In this document: piece by piece, positions 9,477 through 18,206 of the stretch
Layout: every line of letters begins with the position of its first letter
Numbering within the stretch: the stretch's first letter is position 1
Source: Brucella haematophila
GTDB taxonomy: Bacteria; Pseudomonadota; Alphaproteobacteria; Rhizobiales; Rhizobiaceae
DNA: 64,000 bases
Direction of reading: 5' to 3'
NCBI RefSeq assembly: GCF_005938105.1
Contig: NZ_VCPE01000006.1
Coordinates: 237,918-301,917, forward strand
Program-made: the position numbers and the translations under genes
The notes under the pieces: generated by a model
Seen by the model: only the letters and a program-made list of their open reading frames with translations
Database searches by the model: none
What the model was told of the DNA's origin: nothing

Positions 9477-9533
9477 TCCAATCTCGCATTAACATAGTTG
9501 CTTTCGGCGCAATCATAACCGGAAAGCGGCTGA

Positions 9534-9553
9534 TATGATACATTTTCATCATA
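9534..9553. promoter_or_regulatory. Candidate LysR operator between LysR gene and hglS
   Basis: Inverted arms TATGAT (9534-9539) and ATCATA (9548-9553) are separated by 8 bp and contain the LysR-type T-N11-A pattern. They lie about 58 bp upstream of the LysR start and 72 bp upstream of the hglS start. The site was found by eye. Confidence 0.45.
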
Positions 9554-9625
9554 ATCCCGTCATGTTTTCGCAATGCAGAATATGACCCCTACAAAGACGA
9601 TCCAAGTTCTACGGAAGCATACGCC

Positions 9626-11026
9626 ATGAACGCGCAGAAATTCGTATCGCCAGACGCCATTCGCTCCGCCTTTTCGGCTGCGATGTCCGGCATGTACAAG
9701 CAAGAAGTGCCTGCCTACGGCACCCTGATGGAACTCGTCGCAGATGTGAACGCCAAGGTTCTGGCGGACGATAGCCATCTGCACGAACGCCTGACGGAAA
9801 CCGACTCGCTGGAGCGTATTTCCGAAGAGCGTCATGGCGCTATTCGCCTCGGCACCGCTGCTGAACTTTCCATGATGCGCCGCGTCTTCGCGGTCATGGG
9901 CATGTTCCCGGTCGGCTATTATGATCTGAGCGCCGCTGGCGTTCCCGTTCACTCCACCGCTTTTCGTCCGATTGACGATGCCGCGCTGAAGCACAATCCG
10001 TTCCGCGTCTTCACCTCGCTTTTGCGGCTCGATCTCATCGCCGACGAGAAGCTGCGGGCAGAGTCTGAAGACGTTCTGGCCAAGCGCAACATCTTCACCG
10101 CGGGCGCGGTAGTGCTCGTCGAGAAGGCAGAAGCCGAAGGCGGCCTCAATGATGCCGACGCCAAGGCTTTCGTGGCTGAAGTGCTGGAAACCTTCCGCTG
10201 GCACGATCACGCCAATGTCTCGACTGCGCTTTATCATCGCCTGCATGATGCGCATCGCCTGATTGCCGACGTTGTTTCGTTCAAGGGCCCGCACATCAAC
10301 CATCTGACGCCGCGCACGCTCGACATCGACGCCGTGCAGGACCAGATGCCGGAACGCGGCATCAATCCGAAGGCTGTTGTCGAAGGCCCGCCGACCCGCA
10401 AGTGCCTGATCCTTCTGCGCCAGACCTCGTTCAAGGCGCTGGAAGAAGAAGTCTCTTTTATCGGCGGCGACGGTCAGTGGACCCCCGGCTCGCACACCGC
10501 CCGTTTCGGTGAAATTGAACAGCGCGGCATTGCGCTGACGCCAAAGGGTCGCGGCCTTTACGACAAGCTTCTCAACGACACCCGCGCCATTGCCCGTCCG
10601 GCCCCGGATGGCTCCAATGCAGGCGCTTACGTTAAGGCGCTGAGCGACACTTTCGCGGCTTTCCCGGACACATGGGCTGGCATTCGTGAAGCAGGCCTCG
10701 GCTACTTCGCCTATTCGGTCAAGGATGCCGCAAAGCTTGCAAGCTTCAAGCCGAACACCGATATCGAGCTTCTTGTAGCCGCTGGCGCGGTTCAGTTCGA
10801 CCCGCTGACCTATGAAGACTTCCTGCCGGTCAGCGCTGCCGGTATATTCCAGTCCAATCTGGGCGATGACGACACGCAGGAATTCGTGGAAAGCCCGAAC
10901 CAGAAGCGCTTTGAAGAAGACCTTGGCGCCAAGGTTCTCAACGAATTCGAGCATTACGCCCGTATCGAACGTGAATCCATCGAAGCCGTACAGGCCCGCC
11001 TCGGCGGCCTTGAAGCGGCAGAGTAA
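9626..11026 (+). CDS. hglS: 2-oxoadipate dioxygenase/decarboxylase (DUF1338, HglS/YdcJ)
   Basis: This is an Fe(II) enzyme that converts 2-oxoadipate to D-2-hydroxyglutarate and CO2, the late step of the D-lysine/pipecolate route. It has 466 aa, close to the P. putida enzyme. The metal ligands reported there fall at the same places: His70 and Arg74 in ERHGAIRLG, His226 in GPHINHLTPR, and a Glu near 296 in RFGEIEQRG. GGAAG lies 8 nt before the ATG. It is 24 nt upstream of amaB and divergent from LysR, so the two form one operon. Confidence 0.93.
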   Translation: MNAQKFVSPDAIRSAFSAAMSGMYKQEVPAYGTLMELVADVNAKVLADDSHLHERLTETDSLERISEERHGAIRLGTAAELSMMRRVFAVMGMFPVGYYDLSAAGVPVHSTAFRPIDDAALKHNPFRVFTSLLRLDLIADEKLRAESEDVLAKRNIFTAGAVVLVEKAEAEGGLNDADAKAFVAEVLETFRWHDHANVSTALYHRLHDAHRLIADVVSFKGPHINHLTPRTLDIDAVQDQMPERGINPKAVVEGPPTRKCLILLRQTSFKALEEEVSFIGGDGQWTPGSHTARFGEIEQRGIALTPKGRGLYDKLLNDTRAIARPAPDGSNAGAYVKALSDTFAAFPDTWAGIREAGLGYFAYSVKDAAKLASFKPNTDIELLVAAGAVQFDPLTYEDFLPVSAAGIFQSNLGDDDTQEFVESPNQKRFEEDLGAKVLNEFEHYARIERESIEAVQARLGGLEAAE

Positions 11027-11050
11027 AGTTAAGACATAGAGAGGAAAGCT

Positions 11051-12583
11051 ATGAACACCGCTGTCAGAAAAGTCGACGTGAAGAAGGAAGCCGCAGAGCT
11101 TCTCGCCAAGCTCGGTGTTGACGCTGCCGTTTACACCGCAGGCGACCTTGCTGGTTTCAGCCCGGTCTCGGGCGAGCAGATCGCATCCGTCAAGACCCAC
11201 AGCAAGGACGACGCTGCCAAGATCATCGACAAGGGCGATGAAGCCTTTCGCGCCTGGCGCAACGTTCCGGCACCGAAGCGCGGCGAACTGATCCGTCTTC
11301 TGGGCGAAGAACTGCGCGCTTCCAAGGAAGATCTCGGCCGCCTCGTTTCGATCGAAGCTGGCAAGATCACTTCGGAAGGCCTCGGCGAAGTGCAGGAAAT
11401 GATCGACATCTGCGATTTCGCTGTCGGTCTGTCGCGCCAGCTCTACGGCTTGACGATTGCAACCGAACGCGCCGGCCATCGCATGATGGAAACCTGGCAT
11501 CCGCTCGGCGTTGTCGGCGTCATCTCCGCCTTCAACTTCCCTGTGGCCGTCTGGTCGTGGAACGCGGCTCTCGCCATCGTTTGCGGCAACTCGGTTGTCT
11601 GGAAGCCGTCTGAAAAGACCCTCCTCACGGCTCTCGCCTGCGATGCGATCTTCCAGCGCGCCCTCAAGCGCTTCGGCGATGCACCGGAAGGCCTCTCGCA
11701 GGTACTGCTCGGCGACCGCGAAATCGGCGAAGTCCTCGTGGACAGCCCGAAGGTTCCGGTTCTCTCGGCCACCGGCTCGACCCGCATGGGCCGCGAAGTT
11801 GGTCCGCGTCTTGCCAAGCGTTTCGCTCGCGCGATCCTCGAACTCGGCGGCAACAATGCCGGTATCGTCTGCCCGTCGGCCGATCTCGACATGGCGCTGC
11901 GCGCAATTGCTTTCGGCGCCATGGGCACCGCTGGCCAGCGCTGCACGACGCTGCGTCGCCTGTTCGTTCATGAAAGCGTTTATGACGCTCTCGTCCCGCG
12001 CCTGCAGAAGGCCTATGCCAGCGTTTCCGTCGGCTCGCCGCTTGAAACCACTGCTCTGGTCGGTCCGTTGATCGACAAGGTTGCCTTCGACAACATGCAG
12101 AAGGCCCTCAAGGAAGCTTCCGCTCACGGCGGTAAGGTTCAGGGTGGCGAGCGCGTCGATACCGGCCATGAAAACGCTTACTATGTGCGTCCGGCCATCG
12201 TCGAAATGCCGAAGCAGGAAGGCCCGGTTCTCGAAGAAACCTTCGCTCCGATCCTTTATGTGATGAAGTATTCCGACTTCGACGACGTTCTAGCGAGCCA
12301 TAACGAAGTTGGCGCAGGCCTGTCGTCCTCGATCTTCACGCTGAACCTGCAGGAAGCAGAACGCTTCCTCTCGGCTGAAGGTTCGGATTGCGGCATCGCC
12401 AACGTCAATATCGGCACTTCGGGCGCCGAAATCGGCGGTGCATTCGGCGGCGAAAAGGAAACCGGCGGCGGTCGCGAATCCGGTTCGGATGCGTGGAAGG
12501 GCTATATGCGCCGCGCAACCAACACCATCAACTATTCGAAGGCTCTGCCGCTCGCACAGGGCGTTTCCTTCGACATCGACTGA
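11051..12583 (+). CDS. amaB: L-piperideine-6-carboxylate/2-aminoadipate semialdehyde dehydrogenase
   Basis: This is an NAD(P)-dependent aldehyde dehydrogenase of 510 aa that oxidises 2-aminoadipate 6-semialdehyde (the open form of piperideine-6-carboxylate) to 2-aminoadipate. The family residues are present: the Asn of the GVVGVISAFNFPVAVWSWN region near residue 150, the catalytic Glu in ILELGGNNAGIV near 260 and the catalytic Cys in TAGQRCTTLRRL near 297. A clear AGAGGAAAG ribosome site precedes the ATG. It is last in the hglS-amaB operon and is followed by a terminator. An antiquitin-like ALDH7 annotation would be equivalent. Confidence 0.93.
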   Translation: MNTAVRKVDVKKEAAELLAKLGVDAAVYTAGDLAGFSPVSGEQIASVKTHSKDDAAKIIDKGDEAFRAWRNVPAPKRGELIRLLGEELRASKEDLGRLVSIEAGKITSEGLGEVQEMIDICDFAVGLSRQLYGLTIATERAGHRMMETWHPLGVVGVISAFNFPVAVWSWNAALAIVCGNSVVWKPSEKTLLTALACDAIFQRALKRFGDAPEGLSQVLLGDREIGEVLVDSPKVPVLSATGSTRMGREVGPRLAKRFARAILELGGNNAGIVCPSADLDMALRAIAFGAMGTAGQRCTTLRRLFVHESVYDALVPRLQKAYASVSVGSPLETTALVGPLIDKVAFDNMQKALKEASAHGGKVQGGERVDTGHENAYYVRPAIVEMPKQEGPVLEETFAPILYVMKYSDFDDVLASHNEVGAGLSSSIFTLNLQEAERFLSAEGSDCGIANVNIGTSGAEIGGAFGGEKETGGGRESGSDAWKGYMRRATNTINYSKALPLAQGVSFDID

Positions 12584-12602
12584 TCTTGAAAAAGGTCAAA
12601 AG

Positions 12603-12629
12603 AAAACCCCGCTCCGGCGGGGTTTTTTT
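12603..12629 (+). terminator. amaB terminator
   Basis: The stem CCCCGC/GCGGGG (12607-12612 and 12617-12622) has a TCCG loop, is preceded by an A run and is followed by seven T residues, 20 nt after the amaB stop. Confidence 0.92.
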
Positions 12630-12691
12630 ATATCTGCACGTTTCACTCCGGGACTTCGCCCGAATGTCGAAGAGTTCGGTGTAACCGCTCG

Positions 12692-12877
12692 CTACTTAGG
12701 GAAACCGGAGCACATCCAGTGATTGCTTGTCTGCAAGCATTGTCCATCACACTTCGATTCACACTCGCTCTGCGTGGAAACAAAGTCGCCGTCTTTCAAT
12801 TTGTCATCCCCCGCATACGCATGACTGACAACATTGAACGAAAGCATTGCGAAGAAAAATAGAAAATATTTTTTCAT
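12692..12877 (-). CDS. Small secreted cysteine-rich protein, unknown function
   Basis: This is a 61-residue protein that I do not recognise. Residues 1-22 form a convincing signal peptide (Lys-Lys, a Phe-rich core, and cleavage after A-Y-A). The mature 39 residues are acidic and carry four cysteines at 39, 43, 47 and 56 (C-x3-C-x3-C-x8-C), suited to two disulfides in the periplasm. A good ribosome site (GGAGTGGG) lies 6 nt before the ATG. The gene and its upstream DNA are much richer in A and T than the surroundings, which suggests acquisition from elsewhere. It may be a secreted inhibitor or toxin-like peptide, but nothing proves this. Confidence 0.72.
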   Translation of the reverse strand: MKKYFLFFFAMLSFNVVSHAYAGDDKLKDGDFVSTQSECESKCDGQCLQTSNHWMCSGFPK

Positions 12878-12968
12878 AATCCCACTCCAAATAATTTTTA
12901 CAATTTACCTTTTATATTATTATCCCTCTCAATCTATTCCAACAATTCATGATCAATTATCAGATAGC

Positions 12969-12997
12969 AAAAAGGCGACTCAATGAGCCGCCTTTTA
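12969..12997 (-). terminator. Terminator downstream of purU
   Basis: A 12-bp stem with one mismatch (AAAAGGCGACTC at 12970-12981, GAGCCGCCTTTT at 12985-12996) closes a 3-nt loop. A and T runs flank it on both sides, so it can act in either direction. It ends the purU transcript on the minus strand. Confidence 0.85.
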
Positions 12998-13016
12998 TAT
13001 TTATCCAATGGCAATA

Positions 13017-13901
13017 TCAGCCCATGCGTTCCGAGGCGAAGGATCCAGGGCTTGCTGGGAAGACCACGGTGCGGTTGCCGTTGAGGAATGAACGGTGGTG
13101 GATATGCGCGTGGACCGCACGCGCCAGCACCTGCGCCTCGACATCGCGACCGATGGAAACATAATCGGCAGCGCTCTGCGCGTGCGTGATGCGCGCCACG
13201 TCCTGCTCGATAATCGGACCTTCGTCGAGATCGGCGGTGACGTAATGCGCCGTCGCGCCGATCAGCTTCACGCCACGCTCATAGGCCTGCTTGTAAGGGT
13301 TTGCGCCCTTGAAAGACGGCAGGAAGGAGTGGTGGATATTGATGATCTTGCCAGACATCTGCTTGCAAAGCTGGTCGGAAAGAACCTGCATATAGCGCGC
13401 CAGAACGACCAGCTCTGTGCCGGTATCGTTGACGATATCCATCAGACGCTGTTCGGCTTCGGGCTTGTTGGCCTTGGTGACGGCTACGTGATGGAACGGA
13501 ATGTCGTGGTTCACCACGACCTTCTGGTAATCGAAGTGGTTCGACACGACGCCGACAATATCGATCGGCAACGCGCCGATCTTCCAGCGATAGAGCAGAT
13601 CGTTGAGGCAATGGCCAAAGCGCGAGACCATCAAAAGCGTCTTGGTGCGCTTGGCGTTGTCGTGGAAATCGAAATCCATTTCAAACGGCGCTGCGACGGG
13701 CTGGAAGCCTTCGCTCAGGGTCTCGAGCGCTACGCCTTCTTCCGAAATGAAACTGACGCGCATGAAGAAACGACCCGTATCGAGATCGTCGAACTGGGCG
13801 CTATCAATGATGTTGCAACCCTTGGCCGCAAGATAACCCGAAATTGCAGCAACGATACCGCGGGTGGACTTGCAGGTGACGGTCAGGACAAAATTATGCA
13901 T
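13017..13901 (-). CDS. purU: Formyltetrahydrofolate deformylase
   Basis: PurU hydrolyses 10-formyltetrahydrofolate to formate and tetrahydrofolate. It balances the one-carbon pool and supplies formate to purine synthesis. The 294-aa protein has an N-terminal ACT domain (residues 1-80, VTCKSTRGIVAAISGYLAAKG) and a formyltransferase-like domain with the catalytic segment INIHHSFLPSFKGANPY near residue 205 and the Asp-bearing stretch DLDEGPIIEQDV near 240. GAGGAAG precedes the ATG. It stands alone between two terminator or intergenic regions. In this clade purU often accompanies demethylation pathways, but none is adjacent here. Confidence 0.96.
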   Translation of the reverse strand: MHNFVLTVTCKSTRGIVAAISGYLAAKGCNIIDSAQFDDLDTGRFFMRVSFISEEGVALETLSEGFQPVAAPFEMDFDFHDNAKRTKTLLMVSRFGHCLNDLLYRWKIGALPIDIVGVVSNHFDYQKVVVNHDIPFHHVAVTKANKPEAEQRLMDIVNDTGTELVVLARYMQVLSDQLCKQMSGKIINIHHSFLPSFKGANPYKQAYERGVKLIGATAHYVTADLDEGPIIEQDVARITHAQSAADYVSIGRDVEAQVLARAVHAHIHHRSFLNGNRTVVFPASPGSFASERMG

Positions 13902-14047
13902 CGGACTTCCTCAGTTTTCGAAGGCGCAAGCCAAAGCGCGCGCCTTGAAACTAGTTCACGATGCGGTCTCCGCCATGCCAGAATGCGTAATGCACTGACC
14001 GGATTGCGCTATCAAGCAACTTTGGAAGAAAGATTGCTCTTATTTGA

Positions 14048-14776
14048 TCAAAGATGCGGATTGCGATCCCTATACCGCGCGACCAGTTCCCGGTTCACGT
14101 CACCGGAGCCCGGCATATTGGCGCTGAGATAGACCGGAGCGGCGCCATCATCCACGAGGCGGGACGCGACATCGGCAAAGATCGCATTCAGGATCGTCAC
14201 GCCAAGCGCGGTGGAAACCGGTCCCACCTTCAGGGCGCTGCCTTCCACTTCCAGCACGGCATCGCCCGCAGGCGCATCATTGTCGAGAACAACATCGGCG
14301 AGCGAAAGCAGTTGCGTGCGTCCCTTGGCAATCGCGCTGGAATAGGTGACGGAAGTGACTGCAATCACCGCCGCCCCCTTCTCGCGGGCATAGCGTGCCG
14401 CTTCGATTGGCGCGGCATTGACGCCGGAATTGGAAACGACGATCAACACGTCGCCCTCCCGAATGCCATAGCGATCGAGGATCGGCAGCACCGCGCCGTC
14501 GATCCGCTCGAAATGCGAGCTGGCAACTGCGCCATCCTGCAACATGATCGCGCCGCAGAGGATCGGCACGGTGATCGCCAGACCACCGGCGCGATAATGC
14601 AGCTCTTCCGCCATCATGTGGGAATGGCCGGTGCCGAACACATAGACCCGACGGTCAGCGCGCGCGGCGGCGGCAATCAGGTCGGCTGCCTTTTCCATCG
14701 GCCCGGCCAGGTGGTCACGCAGGCTCGTCAGACGGGCGATCAGATCGTTGAAATAGCGGTCTGTAATGGCTGTCAT
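14048..14776 (-). CDS. SIS-domain sugar isomerase-like protein (UPF0309 type)
   Basis: This cytoplasmic sugar-phosphate-binding protein has about 242 aa. The SIS signature is visible as [22 protein letters not shown] near residue 45 and [27 protein letters not shown] near 105. The start at 14776 has GAGGGGA 7 nt upstream; a GTG five codons earlier would overlap the nagA stop and is less likely. It begins 11 nt after nagA, so it is the last gene of the amino-sugar operon. Relatives act on or sense N-acetylated sugar phosphates (etherase- or epimerase-like). The exact reaction is not shown by the sequence. Confidence 0.88.
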   Translation of the reverse strand: MTAITDRYFNDLIARLTSLRDHLAGPMEKAADLIAAAARADRRVYVFGTGHSHMMAEELHYRAGGLAITVPILCGAIMLQDGAVASSHFERIDGAVLPILDRYGIREGDVLIVVSNSGVNAAPIEAARYAREKGAAVIAVTSVTYSSAIAKGRTQLLSLADVVLDNDAPAGDAVLEVEGSALKVGPVSTALGVTILNAIFADVASRLVDDGAAPVYLSANMPGSGDVNRELVARYRDRNPHL

Positions 14777-14787
14777 CTGCTTTCCCC

Positions 14788-15954
14788 TCACCCGGCTGCC
14801 TGTTTCACGCCGGAGCGCCAGGTTGTCTTCGCAAACAACCCGTCATCAAGATGCACCGCATCCATGCGCATGCCCGGACGCAGCAATCCGCGATCTGCAA
14901 GCCGCAAATACCGTGCCGGATAAAGGCTCGCCATGCGCAGGGCTTCGGCCAGCGTCAGCTCCAGTTCGGCCACGCCGAAGCGCACCGCCGAGGCCATATC
15001 GAGGTCGGAACCGGCAATGGTGCCATCGGACAGGATCAGCTTGGGGCAGATGCCGCCCGGCACGCGCTGCACGGCACGACCATTGATTTCGAAACTTGTC
15101 GCATTGGAGCCAACCAGCGACATCGCATCCGTCACGAAGAACAGATGGGCGTCGCCGCGCTTGGCGCGTAGCGCCAGACGCAGCGCCATCGGATCGACAT
15201 GATGACCATCGGCAACGATCCCGCACCAGATATCCGGATGATCGAGCGCCGCCCCGGCAAGACCCGGCGCGCGATGGCCGATCTGGCTCATGGCGTTGAA
15301 GAGATGGGTCACGCTGCGCGCACCCGCGTCAAAGCGCTTGAAGGCTTCTTCCGCCGTCGTGTCGCTGTGGCCAATACTGACTACAACACCGGCATCACTC
15401 AAACGGCGCACCTGTTCGGGCGTGACCTGTTCGGCAGCGACGGTTACAAGCAATGTGCCAATCTGCTCCGCCGTGTGGATGTAGAGAGCGATATCAGCGT
15501 CATCGACCGGGCGCATCAGCTCGGCCAGATGCGCGCCCTTGCGCGCAGGTGCCAGATGCGGTCCTTCAAGATGCAGGCCCGCGACGCCCTTGTCAGCCTT
15601 CACTGCTTCGACTGCGGCCTCAATGGCGCGATCACGCACAAGCATGGTGTCGGTAATAAGCGTCGGCAGCAGGCTGGTCGTGCCGTATTTACGGTGACCT
15701 TCGGCAATCACGAACATGGTCTCCGGCGTCGGCTGATCATTGAGCATACGCCCGCCGCCGCCATTCACCTGTGCATCGATGAAACCCGGCGCAATGACGC
15801 CGCCCTTCAGGCGCTCGACCTGATGGGCCTCGCCAAGGGCTGCTTCCGGCACAATGGCTTCAACCTTGCCCTCGCTGAAAACAAGGGCGGACTGGTCGTG
15901 AAACCGCTCGCCGTCGAAAATCCGCGCACCGGCGATTGCTGATTTTTTCGTCAT
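14788..15954 (-). CDS. nagA: N-acetylglucosamine-6-phosphate deacetylase
   Basis: NagA removes acetate from GlcNAc-6-phosphate to give glucosamine-6-phosphate. The protein has 388 aa with the amidohydrolase fold: [13 protein letters not shown] near residue 55, the metal-binding Glu in [16 protein letters not shown] near 125, the His residues in [19 protein letters not shown] near 190 and VTHLFNAM near 212, and the catalytic Asp in FFVTDAM near 270. Its ATG overlaps the stop of the SIS deaminase gene (ATGA), a sign of coupling. The first metal site has DAQVNG rather than H-x-H, as in single-metal NagA enzymes. Confidence 0.95.
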   Translation of the reverse strand: MTKKSAIAGARIFDGERFHDQSALVFSEGKVEAIVPEAALGEAHQVERLKGGVIAPGFIDAQVNGGGGRMLNDQPTPETMFVIAEGHRKYGTTSLLPTLITDTMLVRDRAIEAAVEAVKADKGVAGLHLEGPHLAPARKGAHLAELMRPVDDADIALYIHTAEQIGTLLVTVAAEQVTPEQVRRLSDAGVVVSIGHSDTTAEEAFKRFDAGARSVTHLFNAMSQIGHRAPGLAGAALDHPDIWCGIVADGHHVDPMALRLALRAKRGDAHLFFVTDAMSLVGSNATSFEINGRAVQRVPGGICPKLILSDGTIAGSDLDMASAVRFGVAELELTLAEALRMASLYPARYLRLADRGLLRPGMRMDAVHLDDGLFAKTTWRSGVKQAAG

Positions 15955-16982
15955 ACCGTCACCGTGACCTTGTTGAGATTGCGCGGCTTGTCGGGGTCAA
16001 AACCCTTGCGGCGCGTCACCGCTTCAATGACGCGGTAGTAATTGATGAGCGAGACCAGCGGATCAAGATGCGGGCTGCCCGTGCTGGCCGATGGCAGGCG
16101 GAAGCCCGGCGTTTCGGCATCGGACAGCGTCACAATGCTCGCGCCAAAGGAATGCAGCCGCTTCAGAGCCTGAATATTGGTGTCGAAAGCCTCATCGCGC
16201 GGCAGGAAGGAGAGGATCGGGAACCCCTCCTCGACCAGTCGCATCGGACCATGCATCAGCTCGGCCAGTGAGAAAGCCTCCGCGTGGATATTGGCGGTTT
16301 CCTTGGCCTTCAGGGCAGCTTCCAGCGCAATGGCATAGGCCGTGCCGCGACCGCCCGTATAAAGCGAGCGCGCATTGAACAGAAGGGTCTCGACCGCTTC
16401 GCGCCCATCCGGGCGGGTTGCGGCAAGCGCTTCCGGCAGACGCTGCAAACCGGCGCGCACATCGGCATCGCCGCTGGCGGCAGCCACCACGCCCGAAAGG
16501 GCTGCAACGGCGGCAATGAAAGACTTTGTGGCCGCGACGCTCTTTTCCTCGCCTGCATTCAGCGCAAGAACCAGATCCGCCTCTTTGCCGAGCGGGCTGT
16601 CCACCACATTGACCACGGCAATCGTCGTCGCACCGCCCTTTTTGGCAGCCGCCTGTGCCGCCACGATGTCGGGGCTGGCGCCAGACTGCGAAACGGTGAA
16701 ATGCACGCCGCCGGCAAGCTTCAGCTTCGAGCCGTAGACGGAAGCAACCGAAGGCCCGATCGAGGCGACCGGAATGCCCATGGTGATTTCCATCAGATAT
16801 TTGAAGAATGTCGCCGCATGATCAGAAGAACCGCGCGCCGCCGTCGTGATGACCGCCGGTTCATTCTTCGCGAAAATCTTTGCGATCTCGGCCAGCGTAC
16901 CGGCTTCCTTTTCCAGAAGCGTTGCAACCACCGCAGGCGATTGCTCGGTTTCCTGCAACATGAGGGATGGTTGGTTCACCAT
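15951..16982 (-). CDS. SIS-domain glucosamine-6-phosphate deaminase-like protein (NagB-II/AgaS type)
   Basis: This is a two-SIS-domain protein of about 343 aa, similar to the isomerase half of GlmS but without a glutaminase domain. Motifs include ITTAARGSSDHAATFFKYLME near residue 50 and HFTVSQSGASPDIVAAQ near 100. In nag clusters without classical NagB, such proteins deaminate glucosamine-6-phosphate to fructose-6-phosphate. The ATG at 16982 has GGAG at 7 nt; an ATG at 16988 overlapping the gntR stop is too close to that site. It lies between gntR and nagA. Confidence 0.88.
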   Translation of the reverse strand: MVNQPSLMLQETEQSPAVVATLLEKEAGTLAEIAKIFAKNEPAVITTAARGSSDHAATFFKYLMEITMGIPVASIGPSVASVYGSKLKLAGGVHFTVSQSGASPDIVAAQAAAKKGGATTIAVVNVVDSPLGKEADLVLALNAGEEKSVAATKSFIAAVAALSGVVAAASGDADVRAGLQRLPEALAATRPDGREAVETLLFNARSLYTGGRGTAYAIALEAALKAKETANIHAEAFSLAELMHGPMRLVEEGFPILSFLPRDEAFDTNIQALKRLHSFGASIVTLSDAETPGFRLPSASTGSPHLDPLVSLINYYRVIEAVTRRKGFDPDKPRNLNKVTVTV

Positions 16983-16984
16983 GA

Positions 16985-17761
16985 TCATTCTCCAATTTTC
17001 AGTTCAGCGACGAAGTCATAGGCGTCGGCGCGATAATGCGAGCGGGTGTATTCGACGATACGGTCGTCATCGAGATGCGAGATGCGTTCAATCAGAAGCG
17101 CCGGAGCGCCGCGATGCACGCCGAGAAGACGCGCCGTGCCGGGATCAAGCGTAACGGCAGTCAGCCGCTGCAAGGCGCGCACCGGCTTGTAACCACGCCG
17201 CGCCAGCGCGCCATAAAGCGACGCTTCATCGACACGATCTGTATCCAGATAATGGCGCGGCACCACAGCGCGCTCAAAAGCCATCGGCACGCCATCGGCG
17301 AGGCGCAAACGGTCGAGCCGCACAATGGACGTATCCACGCCGACGCCCAGCCGGAAGGCTTCGTCTGGCGATGGTTTGTCGATACGGTTCGTCACCACGC
17401 GCGCGCCCGGCTCCTTGCCACGCGAAAGCATGTCTTCAGAAAACGATGTCAGCCGCCACAGATGCTGGCTGATGCGCGCTGGGCGCTCTGCAACAAATGT
17501 ACCGCTGCCGCGCCGGGATTCAACCGCGCCTTGCGCCAGCAATTCCTTATAGGCATTGCGCACCGTGATGCGCCCAAGCCCAAGCTCCTCGGCCAGATCA
17601 CGCTCTGGCGGCAGACCAACCGCAGGGGCCAGCTTTCCCTCTTCAATCAGTTCACCGAGAATACGCGCCAGATTGCGATAAAGCGGCCCCGTCCGCTGCG
17701 GATCATGCAGGCCGCGTTCTTCAATGGAAGTGATCAAGGTGGTTCTATTCATGACCAGCAT
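16985..17761 (-). CDS. GntR/HutC-family regulator of the amino-sugar operon
   Basis: This is a HutC-subfamily GntR regulator of about 258 aa. The winged helix lies near residues 15-80 (RDLAEELGLGRITVRNAYKELLAQGAVESRRGSGTFVAE), followed by a UTRA effector domain (VRLDRLRLADGVPMAFERAVVP). It heads the nag-type operon and is presumably autoregulated through the GGTTCTAT sites that overlap its start. The start is uncertain: ATGs at 17761 and 17752 both lack a good ribosome site, and the frame stays open to 17854. The likely ligand is an amino-sugar phosphate. Confidence 0.88.
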   Translation of the reverse strand: MLVMNRTTLITSIEERGLHDPQRTGPLYRNLARILGELIEEGKLAPAVGLPPERDLAEELGLGRITVRNAYKELLAQGAVESRRGSGTFVAERPARISQHLWRLTSFSEDMLSRGKEPGARVVTNRIDKPSPDEAFRLGVGVDTSIVRLDRLRLADGVPMAFERAVVPRHYLDTDRVDEASLYGALARRGYKPVRALQRLTAVTLDPGTARLLGVHRGAPALLIERISHLDDDRIVEYTRSHYRADAYDFVAELKIGE

Positions 17762-17781
17762 GATAGAACCTATATAGAACC
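17741..17781. promoter_or_regulatory. Candidate GntR operator cluster
   Basis: The octamer GGTTCTAT occurs on the plus strand at 17741-17748 and inverted (ATAGAACC) at 17763-17770 and 17774-17781. The last two are 11 bp apart, about one helical turn. A fourth copy lies at 17912-17919. Three sites straddle the gntR start, which suggests autorepression. Confidence 0.6.
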
Positions 17782-17915
17782 AATAGCAAGTGATGTTTTT
17801 ATGAAATACGCAAGCGCCCGTTGCAGCTGACGATTTTTGCCAGCTCTTGGACACAACAGGGCTACGCCCGGCGTTACGCAGCCAAGAGACTATTCAAATT
17901 GGAAGCGGATTGGTT

Positions 17916-18206
17916 CTATAATTTATCGACCAGCTGGCCACCGGCGGGGCTAAGTTCATAGCGCGTGCGCTGGGTACGCGGATCGCGCTGCGTGATCACG
18001 ATATAGCCGCCGTCTGCGCCAAGCAGGTTCACCTCGCGCAGCACCAGTGCATGCGCAACACCCAGCACCCGTGCGAAACTCCGGCTGTCGGACGCGACGC
18101 CCAACGCCAGCGCGGCAACAATGCCTGCGCCAAGCGAAGACAGGTCCTGTGCATGGCCGGCCAGCTTTTCGACGAGCGCCATATAGTCGGCGGCGGCTTG
18201 ATCCAT
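17916..18206 (-). CDS. Small winged-helix-like protein coupled to the FdhF-type gene
   Basis: This 96-residue protein looks like a MarR-type winged helix. A helix-turn-helix-like stretch (SRSFARVLGVAHALVLREVNLLGA, residues about 41-64) leads into a beta-wing (GGYIVITQRDPRTQRTRYELSPAG) and a terminal helix. The ATG overlaps the stop of the upstream oxidoreductase gene by one base (TGATG), so the two are translationally coupled. A TTG one codon earlier is less likely. It may control or assist the enzyme. Its stop codon lies inside a GGTTCTAT octamer. Confidence 0.72.
   Translation of the reverse strand: MDQAAADYMALVEKLAGHAQDLSSLGAGIVAALALGVASDSRSFARVLGVAHALVLREVNLLGADGGYIVITQRDPRTQRTRYELSPAGGQLVDKL

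Noticed and set aside
9560-12169. 869-codon open frame on the minus strand across hglS and amaB
   Set aside because: It is the antisense shadow of two well-matched genes in GC-rich DNA, and its translation has no recognisable domain.
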